64,000 bases of DNA from CALBPI01 sp039027435 (GTDB lineage: Bacteria; Pseudomonadota; Gammaproteobacteria; Steroidobacterales; Woeseiaceae), in contig JBCCKF010000009.1 in NCBI GenBank assembly GCA_039027435.1, forward strand, positions 96,727 to 160,726, read 5' to 3'. Below are positions 34,243 through 43,530 of this stretch, piece after piece. Each line of letters starts with the position of its first letter. Position 1 is the first letter of the stretch. Below the pieces are notes generated by a model. The model saw nothing but the letters and a program-made list of their open reading frames with translations, had not been told where the DNA came from and ran no database searches. The position numbers and the translations under genes were made by a program.

Positions 34243-35151
34243 TTATTCGTCTGCGAATGCCTGAATTTCACCAGGTGTGACATTGAGTCGAATCGACATA
34301 CCCGAGCTGTCCGACTCTACTTTCAGCTTGTCGATGATGCGGCTCATAGAGTCTGGAATCTCGGACGACAACATCCTGAGGCTAATCAAACCGCGCACGA
34401 TATTGGCCATCGACTCAGTGACCTCAGGGTCGGTAGCCGTAATTCGCGTGTGGATATCAAAGGCATCGCGGGCAGAACCGACAGTCAGTGCCACCTTGCT
34501 CGTCTGTCGAAGCAGATCAGAGTCAAAGTCGAAATCACCATCTGCATCCAACTCGTCGGTATTTACACCGATCTGCAGGAACGGGCTCTGCCCGTCGAGC
34601 ACCAGAATGTTGTTGTTGCCTCCGCGAACACCCTTCACTTCGTTAGCAAGATGCTCAAGCGTCGACGCGATGTAGATGGCTTTACGACCGTCGAAGTTAA
34701 CGAAAATCGTGTCTGTCTCGATGTTGACCTCACCGGTGTCGATATCGAGCTCGTCTTCAAGGTCCTGGATGACGTAGTACTCGCCCCATCCCGCCTTCTT
34801 CATGGTTGTGTTGCCGTTGCTAAGGACTTCCGCTTTCAGTTTCGAAACCGTTTCGTCACTGAAATCAGCGAGTAGGCGCAACGCAAAGTTCTCATCGCCA
34901 TCGCCATAAAGGAACACCGAGTTGGCGTCTTCTGTGATGCGGATGCCGAAATCACTTTCCAGATCCGATGTGACGTCCTCATCGATCCAGCTGAGGACTT
35001 CCGCCCCAGCATCGCTGTCGCGAAGGGCTTCCATGCCTACATAGATGTACCAGTTGGCATCTGGTGGGATATCCCGGTTGGATATTTCAGCGCTGGCCAC
35101 GCTCGCAGCGCTGCCGATCAGCAGGCCGAGCGCGATGACTAAAGATCTCAT
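34243..35151 (-). CDS. Exported protein of unknown function, first gene of an ECF-sigma operon
   Basis: 302 residues from the ATG at 35149-35151 with AGGAG 7 bases upstream. A clear signal peptide (1-21, cleavage ASVASA) precedes an acidic mature domain (many Asp/Glu: DELDADGDFDFDSDLLRQ). Segments DANWYIYVGMEALRDSDAG and IYIASTLEHLANEVKGVRGG are recognisable repeats of no family I can name. It likely acts in the periplasm. The open frame extends to 35529 but overlaps kmo and lacks a start with a ribosome site. Role unknown; cotranscription with the sigma gene suggests it is part of, or produced by, an envelope response. Confidence 0.85.
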   Translation of the reverse strand: MRSLVIALGLLIGSAASVASAEISNRDIPPDANWYIYVGMEALRDSDAGAEVLSWIDEDVTSDLESDFGIRITEDANSVFLYGDGDENFALRLLADFSDETVSKLKAEVLSNGNTTMKKAGWGEYYVIQDLEDELDIDTGEVNIETDTIFVNFDGRKAIYIASTLEHLANEVKGVRGGNNNILVLDGQSPFLQIGVNTDELDADGDFDFDSDLLRQTSKVALTVGSARDAFDIHTRITATDPEVTESMANIVRGLISLRMLSSEIPDSMSRIIDKLKVESDSSGMSIRLNVTPGEIQAFADE

Positions 35152-35224
35152 GGTGGTGCTCCTGATAGTCAGTTTCAGGAGCTTATAGTGCAGGTAATCG
35201 AGAAAGGTTACAGATTGGACGAAA

Positions 35225-36592
35225 TCAAAGGGCGGGTAGCGCTTCACGCGCCTCACGGAGGCACTTGCCAAGGTCGATATCGGAGATGACCTCATGACGC
35301 CGAGTCCATCTGTCCAACAGCTGGGCTTGCACACGCCCCCGTTCCTGAGCGGTCGCATACGGAATATCGGCATGGAACATGACCATGGCATAGCGCGAAA
35401 TAAACTGATCGGGTGCGAGACGCTCGAGTTCAAAGGCGAGCGCCTTCTTGAGATGGAATTTGGGGTCGCGCACGGTATCGCGCATCTCGACATAGTTCTC
35501 GAGGGCCATATCTGCGATGGCGTTGGCATTGGGCACGCGCGCTGCGCTGAAGCGTTGGAACAAGTCCCGCCAGTCGCTTGCCGTATCCAACAATGCTGAG
35601 AACGCAGCGCAGTCCTCGAAGGCCGCGTTCATGCCCTGACCGTGGAAGGGGACGATCGCGTGTGCGGCATCGCCAATCAGCAGAATTCGGTCCTCGAGAT
35701 GCCAACGGTTGCATCGCACCGTGCCCATGACGCCCGTCGGATTGTTCTGCAACTGGTCCGCGAGATCGGGCACCAGCGCGGGTACATCTGGAAAAGTTGT
35801 CTCAAACCACCGCGCTGCGCGTTCGGGATCCTGCCACCACTGGAAGGACGGCTCATCATCCGCGGCCGTCGCTTTCATGAATAACGTACCTGTAAAATCT
35901 CGTTCCGGATTAGGCAGTGCAATGAACATATAGCCACCGCGTGGCCAAATATGCAGCGCCTCGGCTTCCATCGCGAATTGTCCGTCCTTCGGTGGAATAG
36001 CGATCTCCTGATAGAGATGGTCAAGCAGCGATTCCTCGAAGTCGAATCCGGGTAGTGGTGCCATTGCGCGTCGTACCGGTGAGCCTGCACCGTCTGCGGC
36101 GATCAGCCGGGCAGTTGCGAGCGAGTAGCGGTGCGGGGTGTCGCTGTCCGATGCTTCCAAGGTCAGGCGGTTTTCCGTTGGATCAAAGTCAACGCAGCGC
36201 TGGCCAAATCGAAACTCTGCACCTGCCTGTTCCGCAGCTTCGAGCAAAATGGCATTCAGACCCGCGCGACTGACGGAGTAGTTCAATTCGTGCTCATGCG
36301 CACTGTAGGGCTGGAAGTGTTGAGTGCCATCGGAATTGTGCAGAAGCCGACCGGGCATCGGACACAGTAACGGTGCCACCGCGTCGTTTAGTCCCGCGAC
36401 GGCAAGTCCGTTCATACCCCGTGCAGCCATGGCGAGATTGATCGACCTGCCCGCATAGGCGTCGATCTTGCGTGGGTCTTGCTGACGCTCAATGACCTGT
36501 ACCTGCATGCCTCGTTGCGCGAGGATCGTCGCCAACAGCGCACCGGTCAGGCCCGCACCCAGGATAGTAATGGATTCGTTGTGTACCAGCAT
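35225..36592 (-). CDS. kmo: Kynurenine 3-monooxygenase
   Basis: 455 residues. FAD-binding ILGAGLTGALLATILAQRG near the N-terminus, RSINLAMAARGMNGL, and LIGDAAHAIVPFHGQGMNAA are the family motifs; a C-terminal hydrophilic extension follows. It hydroxylates kynurenine to 3-hydroxykynurenine. Last gene of the kyn operon: its ATG overlaps the kynU stop by 1 base. Confidence 0.95.
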   Translation of the reverse strand: MLVHNESITILGAGLTGALLATILAQRGMQVQVIERQQDPRKIDAYAGRSINLAMAARGMNGLAVAGLNDAVAPLLCPMPGRLLHNSDGTQHFQPYSAHEHELNYSVSRAGLNAILLEAAEQAGAEFRFGQRCVDFDPTENRLTLEASDSDTPHRYSLATARLIAADGAGSPVRRAMAPLPGFDFEESLLDHLYQEIAIPPKDGQFAMEAEALHIWPRGGYMFIALPNPERDFTGTLFMKATAADDEPSFQWWQDPERAARWFETTFPDVPALVPDLADQLQNNPTGVMGTVRCNRWHLEDRILLIGDAAHAIVPFHGQGMNAAFEDCAAFSALLDTASDWRDLFQRFSAARVPNANAIADMALENYVEMRDTVRDPKFHLKKALAFELERLAPDQFISRYAMVMFHADIPYATAQERGRVQAQLLDRWTRRHEVISDIDLGKCLREAREALPAL

Positions 36593-37848
36593 CAGGGTTG
36601 CATCGCTCTATCGAGCCGTTGAACAAAGGTCCACACGTCTGTGAAGTTATTGTAGAGCGGTGCCGGAGCAACCCGGATAACGTCGGGTTCGCGCCAGTCA
36701 CAGATGACATGCTGCCGCTCCAGCGATTCGAAAACCGCACGGCCGCTGACGTGATGATCCACGATCCTGAGCGAAAGCTGTGCGCCCTGATTCGCGGCTG
36801 GCGTAATGATGTGTACACGTCCTGCAAGGTGCGACTCAATCAGGGTTCTGAGATAGCCCGTCAATCGTTGGGATTTGCTCCGGATCGCATCGATACCGAC
36901 TTCATCAAACATAGCGAGTGACGCTACCAACGGCGCCATGCTCAGGATGGGCGGATTGCTCTGCTGCCAGAGCTCGATGCCCGGCGCCGGATCGATCTTG
37001 TGGCGCATCTCGAACCGTGTGGATTCCCGATTTCCCCACCAACCGTGCAGTTGTCCTTCGCGCAGTCCATGGTGGCGCTTGTGGACGAATGCACCACCGA
37101 CGGCGCCTGGTCCGCTATTCAAATATTTGTAGGAACAAAACACGGCGAAATCGATGTCCCAATCGTGAAGACTAAGGGGCACATTGCCGATCGCATGCGC
37201 AAGGTCTGTGCCTAGCGTGATGCCATACTTGCGCGTCAGAGCGGCGATGCTCCTGAGATCGAGCACTTCGCCGGTCAAGTACTGCACGCCGGGAACCAAA
37301 ACCATAGCAATGCTTTCATCGGTGCCGAGAATCTCGCGCAACGACTCGACGGTAAGCCCTGCATTGCTGCCACGCCACTCGACGAGATCCTTTTCGGGGT
37401 CGAATCCGTGCAACCGAAGCTGCGACTGCACTGCATAGCGATCCGACGGAAACGCATCCGCTTCGATCAGAATCCGGAACTTGTGGGCGGTCGGGCGATA
37501 GAAGCTGAGCAGCAGCAGGTTTAGATTCACTGTCAGCGTGTTCATCGCGACCACTTCTGTGGGCTTGCAGCCCAGCAATCGTGCGAGACCGCCGGTGGCA
37601 TTCTCATGATAGGGCAGCCACGGTGGGTTGCCGTTGAAGTGGCCTTCGACCCCCAGCGCTTTCCAGTCCGTCAAAACTTGCTGAACTGCCTGGTCGACGG
37701 AATCGGGTTGCAGACCCAACGAGTTACCGGCGAGGTAACACTTGCGCTCGCCTGTGTCTGTCATTGGCCAATGGAAGCGGTCACGATACGCGGACAGTTC
37801 GTCGGCCTGATCGTGCTCAAATGCGATGCGCGCCTGTTCAGCCAGCAT
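36592..37848 (-). CDS. kynU: Kynureninase
   Basis: 418 residues. PLP-dependent; hydrolyses (3-hydroxy)kynurenine to (3-hydroxy)anthranilate and alanine. The PLP lysine is Lys241 in VFCSYKYLNSGPGAVGG; YLAGNSLGLQPDSV and GTDLAHAIGNVPLSLHDWD (PLP Asp) are conserved. Begins right behind the cyclase stop (0-base gap) in the kyn operon. Confidence 0.96.
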   Translation of the reverse strand: MLAEQARIAFEHDQADELSAYRDRFHWPMTDTGERKCYLAGNSLGLQPDSVDQAVQQVLTDWKALGVEGHFNGNPPWLPYHENATGGLARLLGCKPTEVVAMNTLTVNLNLLLLSFYRPTAHKFRILIEADAFPSDRYAVQSQLRLHGFDPEKDLVEWRGSNAGLTVESLREILGTDESIAMVLVPGVQYLTGEVLDLRSIAALTRKYGITLGTDLAHAIGNVPLSLHDWDIDFAVFCSYKYLNSGPGAVGGAFVHKRHHGLREGQLHGWWGNRESTRFEMRHKIDPAPGIELWQQSNPPILSMAPLVASLAMFDEVGIDAIRSKSQRLTGYLRTLIESHLAGRVHIITPAANQGAQLSLRIVDHHVSGRAVFESLERQHVICDWREPDVIRVAPAPLYNNFTDVWTFVQRLDRAMQP

Positions 37849-38631
37849 CTAGTGAATACCTGGCCCGAGCAAGACGGGATTACTCGGAATCGCATCGCCC
37901 GAAAACGGTGCAGGCTGAAGCATCAATTGAAACGCACCGTCCGCGATATCCGACGGCACGAAGATCATCTCGGTGACAGTCGCTTTGTCCCGTGTATCCG
38001 GACCGGCATCATGCCCCTGTCGTGGCAACTGCCAGTACTGTCTGTGCAACGCCAATGCCCCGCCATCATCGAATCGGTCCAACGAAGGGGTATCCACCAG
38101 TAAGTGTGCGATGCCGCTGCCCACGATCTTGTGCATCGCGGTATGCGTGAAGAATGGGTAGTCGTCATTCTCTGTGTAATGCTGGTGTGTTTTGCTGACG
38201 TCGTTTGGCAGGGTGCGAACGATCAACGCCTGGTAGTCGGTGAGCTGCTCATCACCCAGGGCGGCCTCCAGTGCACTCGCCGTCAGCTGTCGGTCGTCGG
38301 GAGCTACATAGGCTGCGCATCGATCACTGGTTTGTGAGGCGGGCACGTCGGCGAGCGTGATCAACAGAGCATCGAGCGCACCGAGCGGCACGACATCGTA
38401 GACACTGCTGCGCGCGTTCAATACGTGGCCTACGCCTTCGGTGTGCGTGCCGTGGCAGTGGGGATTGAGCGTGATGACGCTCGCGTTGCAACTGCCACCT
38501 TCCCGGGTATCACCCACGAAGCTTCCGCCGCGCATCGGCGACGTGCTCGCCGGTTCGACACCGAAGTAATTGCTCTGTGGACCGCCGAAATCGATCCGCC
38601 TCGCGATACTTCGCGGAAATGCGCGACTCAT
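37849..38631 (-). CDS. Cyclase-family hydrolase, likely kynurenine formamidase
   Basis: 260 residues. The metal motif HxGTHxxxxxH is seen as NPHCHGTHTEGVGH (residues around 57-70), as in PF04199 cyclase/KynB enzymes; an Asp of the usual HxGTHxD is Glu here. At 260 residues it is longer than KynB (~210). It sits between the dioxygenase and kynureninase, so N-formylkynurenine hydrolysis is the natural role. Other PF04199 members hydrolyse isatin or carbamates. Confidence 0.8.
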   Translation of the reverse strand: MSRAFPRSIARRIDFGGPQSNYFGVEPASTSPMRGGSFVGDTREGGSCNASVITLNPHCHGTHTEGVGHVLNARSSVYDVVPLGALDALLITLADVPASQTSDRCAAYVAPDDRQLTASALEAALGDEQLTDYQALIVRTLPNDVSKTHQHYTENDDYPFFTHTAMHKIVGSGIAHLLVDTPSLDRFDDGGALALHRQYWQLPRQGHDAGPDTRDKATVTEMIFVPSDIADGAFQLMLQPAPFSGDAIPSNPVLLGPGIH

Positions 38632-39173
38632 GATTGACGGTCCGGCTTGATGGTGCCGCAGTGATCACACGTTCGGTTGGCGACACTCGCATAAAAGCGA
38701 TCAAATACAGGCGGTAGCTGGTTCACGATATCGCTGACGTGCAGATACTCTTCGTAAAGCAACGCATCGCAGTTGTCGCAATACCACTGAAATCCGTCGA
38801 GCTCGTCTTCACGGCGCTGGCGCTCAACCACCAATCCCACCGAATTATCCATTCTCTGCGGAGAGTGCGGCACGCGCGGTGGTAACAATAGAACCTGCCC
38901 GGCAGAAATCGGGATATCAACACGCTGCTGATCCTGAATGGTTCGCAGCACCATCTCTCCCTCGAGTTGGTAGAAGAACTCCTCGCCCTCGTCGATATGG
39001 TAGTCGTCCCGTTGATTCGGGCCACCAACCACCATGATGATGAAGCCGCTGTCTTCGAACACCTGTTGGTTGCCGACCGGCGGTTTTAGCAGGTGCCTGT
39101 GGCGATCAATCCAGCCGTGTAGGTCAAACGGTTGAAGATGTGGCAAGGGCCCGGTGTTGGTCGGTGTACTCAT
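38628..39173 (-). CDS. nbaC: 3-Hydroxyanthranilate 3,4-dioxygenase
   Basis: 181 residues. Cupin fold: GGPNQRDDYHIDEGEEFFYQ carries iron ligands, and PPRVPHSPQR another. The C-terminal rubredoxin-like metal site CDNCDALLYEE plus CDHCGTIKPD is characteristic of the bacterial enzyme. It converts 3-hydroxyanthranilate to the quinolinate precursor. First gene of the kyn operon; ATGA overlap with the cyclase gene. It lies 46 bases behind apaH on the same strand. Confidence 0.95.
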   Translation of the reverse strand: MSTPTNTGPLPHLQPFDLHGWIDRHRHLLKPPVGNQQVFEDSGFIIMVVGGPNQRDDYHIDEGEEFFYQLEGEMVLRTIQDQQRVDIPISAGQVLLLPPRVPHSPQRMDNSVGLVVERQRREDELDGFQWYCDNCDALLYEEYLHVSDIVNQLPPVFDRFYASVANRTCDHCGTIKPDRQS

Positions 39174-39219
39174 AGGGTCATTGTAGTATTCGGCACGGTC
39201 ATGTCGACCGTGGGCGCGA

Positions 39220-40056
39220 CTACTGGCGCTTCCCGTAGGGTGGACAACCGGTAGTCATGGGCGGTTCGACACCGGATGCGATATCGAGACGGACCGCCGT
39301 CAGACTTCTTCCCCATACGCAGCCACTATCCAGCCCGAGGACGCCGTCGCGCCGGAAGTAGCCAAGCGCCGACCAGTGGCCGAATACCACTTCGGTGTCC
39401 TTGCGCTTGTGGGGTAACACGAACCAGGGCTTGCTGTGCTTCGGCCCGCTTGCTGGCAGACCCTTGGTGTTTAGGTCGAGGCCACCACGCAGGGTGAGCA
39501 TACGCATGCGAGTGAATACATTGATGATATAGCGCCAACGATCGACGCCCTCAAGGGTCTTGCGCCATAGTGCGGGTTTGTTCCCATACAACCGGCGAAG
39601 CAGGTGCTCATGCTCATCGCTCTGCAAAATGGCTTCGACCTCGCCAGCGCGCTTCACCGCTTTTCGGATGCTCCAGCGTGGCAGGATTCCGGCGTGCACC
39701 AACACCTTGTTGAGATCGGGATCGAAGTGCAGCAGCGGTCTGTGGCGCAACCAGTCAATCAGCTCGTCAGCGTCTGGTGCATCCAACACGGAGTGTAGAT
39801 CGTGATAGCGACGTGCGCGTTTGCTGTCGACGCTTGCCAGAGCAAGCAGGTGCAAGTCGTGATTACCCAACACCGTAATCACGCAGTCTCCGAGACGCTT
39901 GATCAGTCTCAGCGTCGCCAGTGAGTGTGGTCCGCGATTCACAAGATCGCCGGTCAGCCACAACGTATCGCTCGCCGGATCGAACTTCAGGAGATCCAAC
40001 AGGCGCTTGAACTCTTCGTAACACCCCTGAAGGTCACCGATGGCGTAGACGGCCAT
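39220..40056 (-). CDS. apaH: Diadenosine tetraphosphatase ApaH (symmetrical)
   Basis: 278 residues. Calcineurin-like phosphoesterase: YAIGDLQGCYEEFKRLL (metal ligands), TGDLVNRGPHSLATLRLIK, VLGNHDLHLLAL and SGCVWGRSLTAVRLD. Hydrolyses Ap4A to 2 ADP. In rsmA-apaG-apaH order, conserved in gammaproteobacteria. Confidence 0.96.
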   Translation of the reverse strand: MAVYAIGDLQGCYEEFKRLLDLLKFDPASDTLWLTGDLVNRGPHSLATLRLIKRLGDCVITVLGNHDLHLLALASVDSKRARRYHDLHSVLDAPDADELIDWLRHRPLLHFDPDLNKVLVHAGILPRWSIRKAVKRAGEVEAILQSDEHEHLLRRLYGNKPALWRKTLEGVDRWRYIINVFTRMRMLTLRGGLDLNTKGLPASGPKHSKPWFVLPHKRKDTEVVFGHWSALGYFRRDGVLGLDSGCVWGRSLTAVRLDIASGVEPPMTTGCPPYGKRQ

Positions 40057-40067
40057 GGAGTCTTTCG

Positions 40068-40442
40068 CTACTGAAGGATGCCGGGGATGGCCAGGGTGAA
40101 AGGTTCGATCGGCGCTTCGAAACGGACATCGTCGTTGCGCTTCATCAAGTAGGTGCCTTGCATGGTTCCTACCGGTGTTTCGATGATCGCACCGGAGCTG
40201 TATTCATAGCTTTCACCCGGCTCGAGGACCGGCTGTTGGCCGACCACACCGTCGCCACGCACCTCCTGCACCTTGCCATTGCTGTCGGTGATCACCCAGT
40301 GCCTTCGGAGCAACTGAGCGACCTGATCCCCATCGTTGCGAATCCGGATACGATAAGCGAACACAAACCGACCCGAATCGGGCTCGCTTCGATCCTCGCG
40401 ATAGGTGGTGGCGACATCAATGTCAATCGGAGGGTTTTCCAT
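40068..40442 (-). CDS. apaG: ApaG protein (Co2+/Mg2+ efflux-associated)
   Basis: 124 residues from the ATG at 40440-40442; the open frame to 40607 is not family-like. All-beta fibronectin-like domain. HWVITDSNGKVQEVRGDGVV and QPVLEPGESYEYSSG and GTMQGTYLM are the ApaG signatures. Function in cells is unclear. Confidence 0.94.
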   Translation of the reverse strand: MENPPIDIDVATTYREDRSEPDSGRFVFAYRIRIRNDGDQVAQLLRRHWVITDSNGKVQEVRGDGVVGQQPVLEPGESYEYSSGAIIETPVGTMQGTYLMKRNDDVRFEAPIEPFTLAIPGILQ

Positions 40443-40488
40443 GGCGTCATTCAAGCAAACCACTGGAACCGGCGCAATTGCTTTGTGA

Positions 40489-41256
40489 TCAAGAGTGCAA
40501 GCGAGACAGAGCATCAAACTCCGCAATAGATAGCGTTTCCGGTCTTCGTCCGGGGTCAATGCCAAGATCTTCCATTTGCTCTGTATTGACAAAATCACGC
40601 AACGCATTGCGCAGCGTCTTGCGACGCATGGAAAACGCGCGTTTCACCAAGGCTTCAAAACCAGTGCCAGACCCGAGTCGATCCGACGCAGGTAGTGGCG
40701 TGAGACGGACGATTGCCGACTGGACCTTGGGCGGTGGATCGAACGATTCCGGACCGACATCGAAGAGGTGTTCTGCGTCAAACGCGCATCCAAGCATGAC
40801 GCTGAGGCGCCCGTAAGCTCTGTCACCAGCGCGTGCCACAATTCGATCGACGACTTCCTTTTGCAGCATAAAGTGCATATCAACGACCACATCAATGTGC
40901 TGCAACAGATGAAACAGCAGCGGTGTGGAAATGTTGTAGGGCAGATTGCCCACGAGTCGAAGTGGTCCGCCCAGGGCACCGTAGTCCTGATTCAGTGCAT
41001 CCCCGGCAACGATCCGTATGTGTTCATGGTCGCGATATACGCGCTCCAGATTGAGTACCAAATCGCGATCCAGCTCGATGAGCGTCAGTCGATCAGTACG
41101 CGATTCCAGACCCTCGGTCAGCGCGCGTTGCCCGGGACCGATCTCGACCAGGTGTTGCCCGGGCTGCGGCGCAATCGCGCGCAGCATTCGATCCACAACC
41201 GAGGTATCGGTCAGGAAATGCTGGCCGAATCGCTTACGAGGTCTGTGCGTGTTCAC
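40489..41256 (-). CDS. rsmA: 16S rRNA (adenine1518/1519-N6)-dimethyltransferase
   Basis: 255 residues from GTG 41256, which starts VNTHRPRKRFGQHFL; upstream residues to 41340 are not homologous. RFGQHFL, VEIGPGQRALTEGL (SAM loop), NLPYNISTPLL (catalytic) and RMRRKTLRNAL-like FSMRRKTLRNALRDF are conserved. It overlaps pdxA by 23 bases, and the pdxA-rsmA-apaG-apaH order is standard. Confidence 0.95.
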   Translation of the reverse strand: MNTHRPRKRFGQHFLTDTSVVDRMLRAIAPQPGQHLVEIGPGQRALTEGLESRTDRLTLIELDRDLVLNLERVYRDHEHIRIVAGDALNQDYGALGGPLRLVGNLPYNISTPLLFHLLQHIDVVVDMHFMLQKEVVDRIVARAGDRAYGRLSVMLGCAFDAEHLFDVGPESFDPPPKVQSAIVRLTPLPASDRLGSGTGFEALVKRAFSMRRKTLRNALRDFVNTEQMEDLGIDPGRRPETLSIAEFDALSRLHS

Positions 41257-42220
41257 TGGCAGCAAGACGTGCGGCGAGATCGATGGCGGCCTGCAGGCTC
41301 TCGGTGTCTGCAACACCTTTACCTGCGAGGTCGAGCGCACTGCCGTGATCGACAGAAGTCCGGATGATCGGTAAGCCTAGCGTGACATTGACCAAGGAGC
41401 CAAAGCCCGCGAACTTGACTACCGGCAAGCCCTGGTCGTGGTACATCGCGAGTATTGCATCAGCATCTTTGCCCGCATGATTGAAGATGGTGTCGGCCGG
41501 GTAGGGGCCGTGGATCGCGATGTCTTCGGAACGCAGTTTTGCGATGGCGGGTTTGATGATCGCTTCGTCCTCATGGCCGAGGTGGCCTTGTTCACCCGCG
41601 TGCGGGTTGAGCCCGCATACGGCGATAGTCGGGTTGTCGATGCCGAATCTCGATGAGAGATCTTCGGCCAATACTCGAGCGACTTTGACCACTTTGTCCT
41701 CGCTAATCGCATCGGCAACCGATCGCAACGGGAGATGCGTGGTCACCAGCGCAACGCGCAGTGTGTCGTTTGCGATCAGCATGACCGATTGGCTCGCACC
41801 GCTTCTCTTCTCGATGTATTCGGTGTGACCCAGAAAATCGAACCCGCCATCGGCGATCGTGGATTTTTGAACGGGTGCGGTGACCATGCCCGCAAAGTCG
41901 CCCGCTATACAGCCGTCTATGGCGCGGTTCAGGCCGTCAATCAGACCAGCGGCGTTGCGGGTGTCTGGCACCCCCAGGCAATCGTGGGCGGAAATTGGTG
42001 TGTGCAAAACCGCCAATCGGCCCGCGGTGTGCTCATCGGGAAGCGTATCCGAGGTAACGCGCTCAATGACGACAGGAATACCCATGTCGTCGGCGCGCTG
42101 CGTAAGAAAATCGGCGTCGCCAATCCCGATCAAAGCCGCCGGCTGTGGCAGGAGCGCACGTTTGAGACAGATTTCCGGCCCTATCCCTGCGGGCTCTCCG
42201 GTTGTGAGCGCCAGCCTCAA
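41234..42220 (-). CDS. pdxA: 4-Hydroxythreonine-4-phosphate dehydrogenase
   Basis: 328 residues from TTG 42220. It supplies the vitamin B6 precursor. The family start is RLALTTGEPAGIGPEICLK; metal ligands are in TTHLPLRSVADAI, NPHAGEQGHLGHED and MYHDQGLPVVKFAGFG. No ATG precedes this region in frame except a far upstream one inside surA; a CTG at 42227-42229 overlapping the surA stop (CTGA) is a second possibility. Neither has a good ribosome-binding site, so coupling to surA translation is likely. Confidence 0.92.
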   Translation of the reverse strand: MRLALTTGEPAGIGPEICLKRALLPQPAALIGIGDADFLTQRADDMGIPVVIERVTSDTLPDEHTAGRLAVLHTPISAHDCLGVPDTRNAAGLIDGLNRAIDGCIAGDFAGMVTAPVQKSTIADGGFDFLGHTEYIEKRSGASQSVMLIANDTLRVALVTTHLPLRSVADAISEDKVVKVARVLAEDLSSRFGIDNPTIAVCGLNPHAGEQGHLGHEDEAIIKPAIAKLRSEDIAIHGPYPADTIFNHAGKDADAILAMYHDQGLPVVKFAGFGSLVNVTLGLPIIRTSVDHGSALDLAGKGVADTESLQAAIDLAARLAASEHAQTS

Positions 42221-42225
42221 AGGAT

Positions 42226-43527
42226 TCAGATACGTTTGTCCACAAAGGCTTCGTCGCGCAGGCGGCGCAGCCAGAGTTCTGTTTCCTCGCCTACCCGGGA
42301 GTTGCGCAGACTGCTTGCACATTCGTTCCGACGTACCTCGTCGGTGTTGTCGTACATCCTACGTCCGAGTACTTCGATAATGTGGAAACCGAATCGTGTC
42401 TGCACGACGTCTGAAAGCTGGCTCGGTTCGAGGTTATTAACAACTTCAGTGAACTCCGGAACGAAAACGCCAGGTTGTGTCCAGCCGAGATCGCCCCCGA
42501 GGTTGCCCGAACCCGGGTCATCCGAGTTGAGCTTTGCGAGATCGGCGAAGTCTTCGCCCTCGAGAATCCGTGCGCGTATGTCTTGAATTTTCTGGCGCGC
42601 TGCGGCCTCGTCAAGGATTTCATTGGTGCGCACAAGAATGTGCCGAACGTTGGTTTGTTCAACTTCGCTGCGGCCTGTAGCACCCCGCATCTCGTTCAAC
42701 CGCACGAGATGGAAACCGCTGCCGCTGCGGATCGGTCGCGATACATCGCCTGCACTCATTTCGTAAACGGCATCAGCGAACAGCGTTGGGATCTGATTGC
42801 CTTTTCTCCAACCGAGACTGCCGCCCTCGAGTGCTGTTTCGCTGTCGGAGTTGGTAAGCGCCAGCGTCGCGAAATCAGCCCCATCCCTGATCTGTTGGTA
42901 TAGCGAATCGGCTTTTTCCTGTGCAGCGCGGAATTCGTCAGCCGTCGCCGTACCCGACACACTGATCAGCATGTGCGAAATATCGTACTCAGCATTGATG
43001 CCCGACTGTTGTTCTGTGCGTGTCAGACATTGTTCCAGTTCGCGTTCGGTTACGCTGATCCGCCGTACGACAGAAATATTTCGAACCTGCTCGATCACCA
43101 TTTGCTCGCGCATGTCTTCTCGATACACCGGATAGGAAATACCCTGTGCGGACATCACCTCGGGCAACTGCTCGAATGGAATGCCATTGCGTTGTGCCAC
43201 ACTCGCCAGCGCGTTGTTGAGCGCTTCGTCTGAAATCCGAATACCCATCCTGTTTGCGCGCTGCAGCTGTAGTCGGGTAACGATCAGTCGCTCGAGGATC
43301 TGCGACTTCAACTCGCTCTCCGGGGGCATTGGTTGGCCAGTCTCAAGAATGCGCTGTTTGATGATCTGCACCTGCACGTTGAGCTCACTCTCGAGTACGA
43401 CGCCATCGTTCACCAGGGCGACGACACGGTCCAGCAAAACGCTCTCTTCCTGAGCGTATGAGGTGCCCGTAGCTAACGTCAGCAAAAGGGTCAGGACAAA
43501 AGGCAGTGATGATTGGATTTTGTTCAT
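42226..43527 (-). CDS. surA: Periplasmic peptidyl-prolyl isomerase / chaperone SurA
   Basis: 433 residues. Signal peptide (1-25, cut after TSYAQ), SurA N-domain (VALVNDGVVLESELNVQV), two parvulin domains (about 170-270 and 285-385, e.g. FADLAKLNSDDPGSGNLGG) and a C-terminal helix. It escorts barrel proteins, notably LptD, encoded just upstream, to the Bam complex. LptD-SurA-PdxA-RsmA is the classic order. The start lies 3 bases behind the lptD stop. Confidence 0.97.
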   Translation of the reverse strand: MNKIQSSLPFVLTLLLTLATGTSYAQEESVLLDRVVALVNDGVVLESELNVQVQIIKQRILETGQPMPPESELKSQILERLIVTRLQLQRANRMGIRISDEALNNALASVAQRNGIPFEQLPEVMSAQGISYPVYREDMREQMVIEQVRNISVVRRISVTERELEQCLTRTEQQSGINAEYDISHMLISVSGTATADEFRAAQEKADSLYQQIRDGADFATLALTNSDSETALEGGSLGWRKGNQIPTLFADAVYEMSAGDVSRPIRSGSGFHLVRLNEMRGATGRSEVEQTNVRHILVRTNEILDEAAARQKIQDIRARILEGEDFADLAKLNSDDPGSGNLGGDLGWTQPGVFVPEFTEVVNNLEPSQLSDVVQTRFGFHIIEVLGRRMYDNTDEVRRNECASSLRNSRVGEETELWLRRLRDEAFVDKRI

Positions 43528-43530
43528 GTG

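Noticed and set aside
37849..39173. Horizontal acquisition of the kyn operon
   Set aside because: Base composition and overlap style match the flanking genes; no mobile element or repeat borders it.
41735..42586. 283-residue plus-strand frame
   Set aside because: Antisense to pdxA and surA, both clear from motifs; composition is that of a shadow frame.
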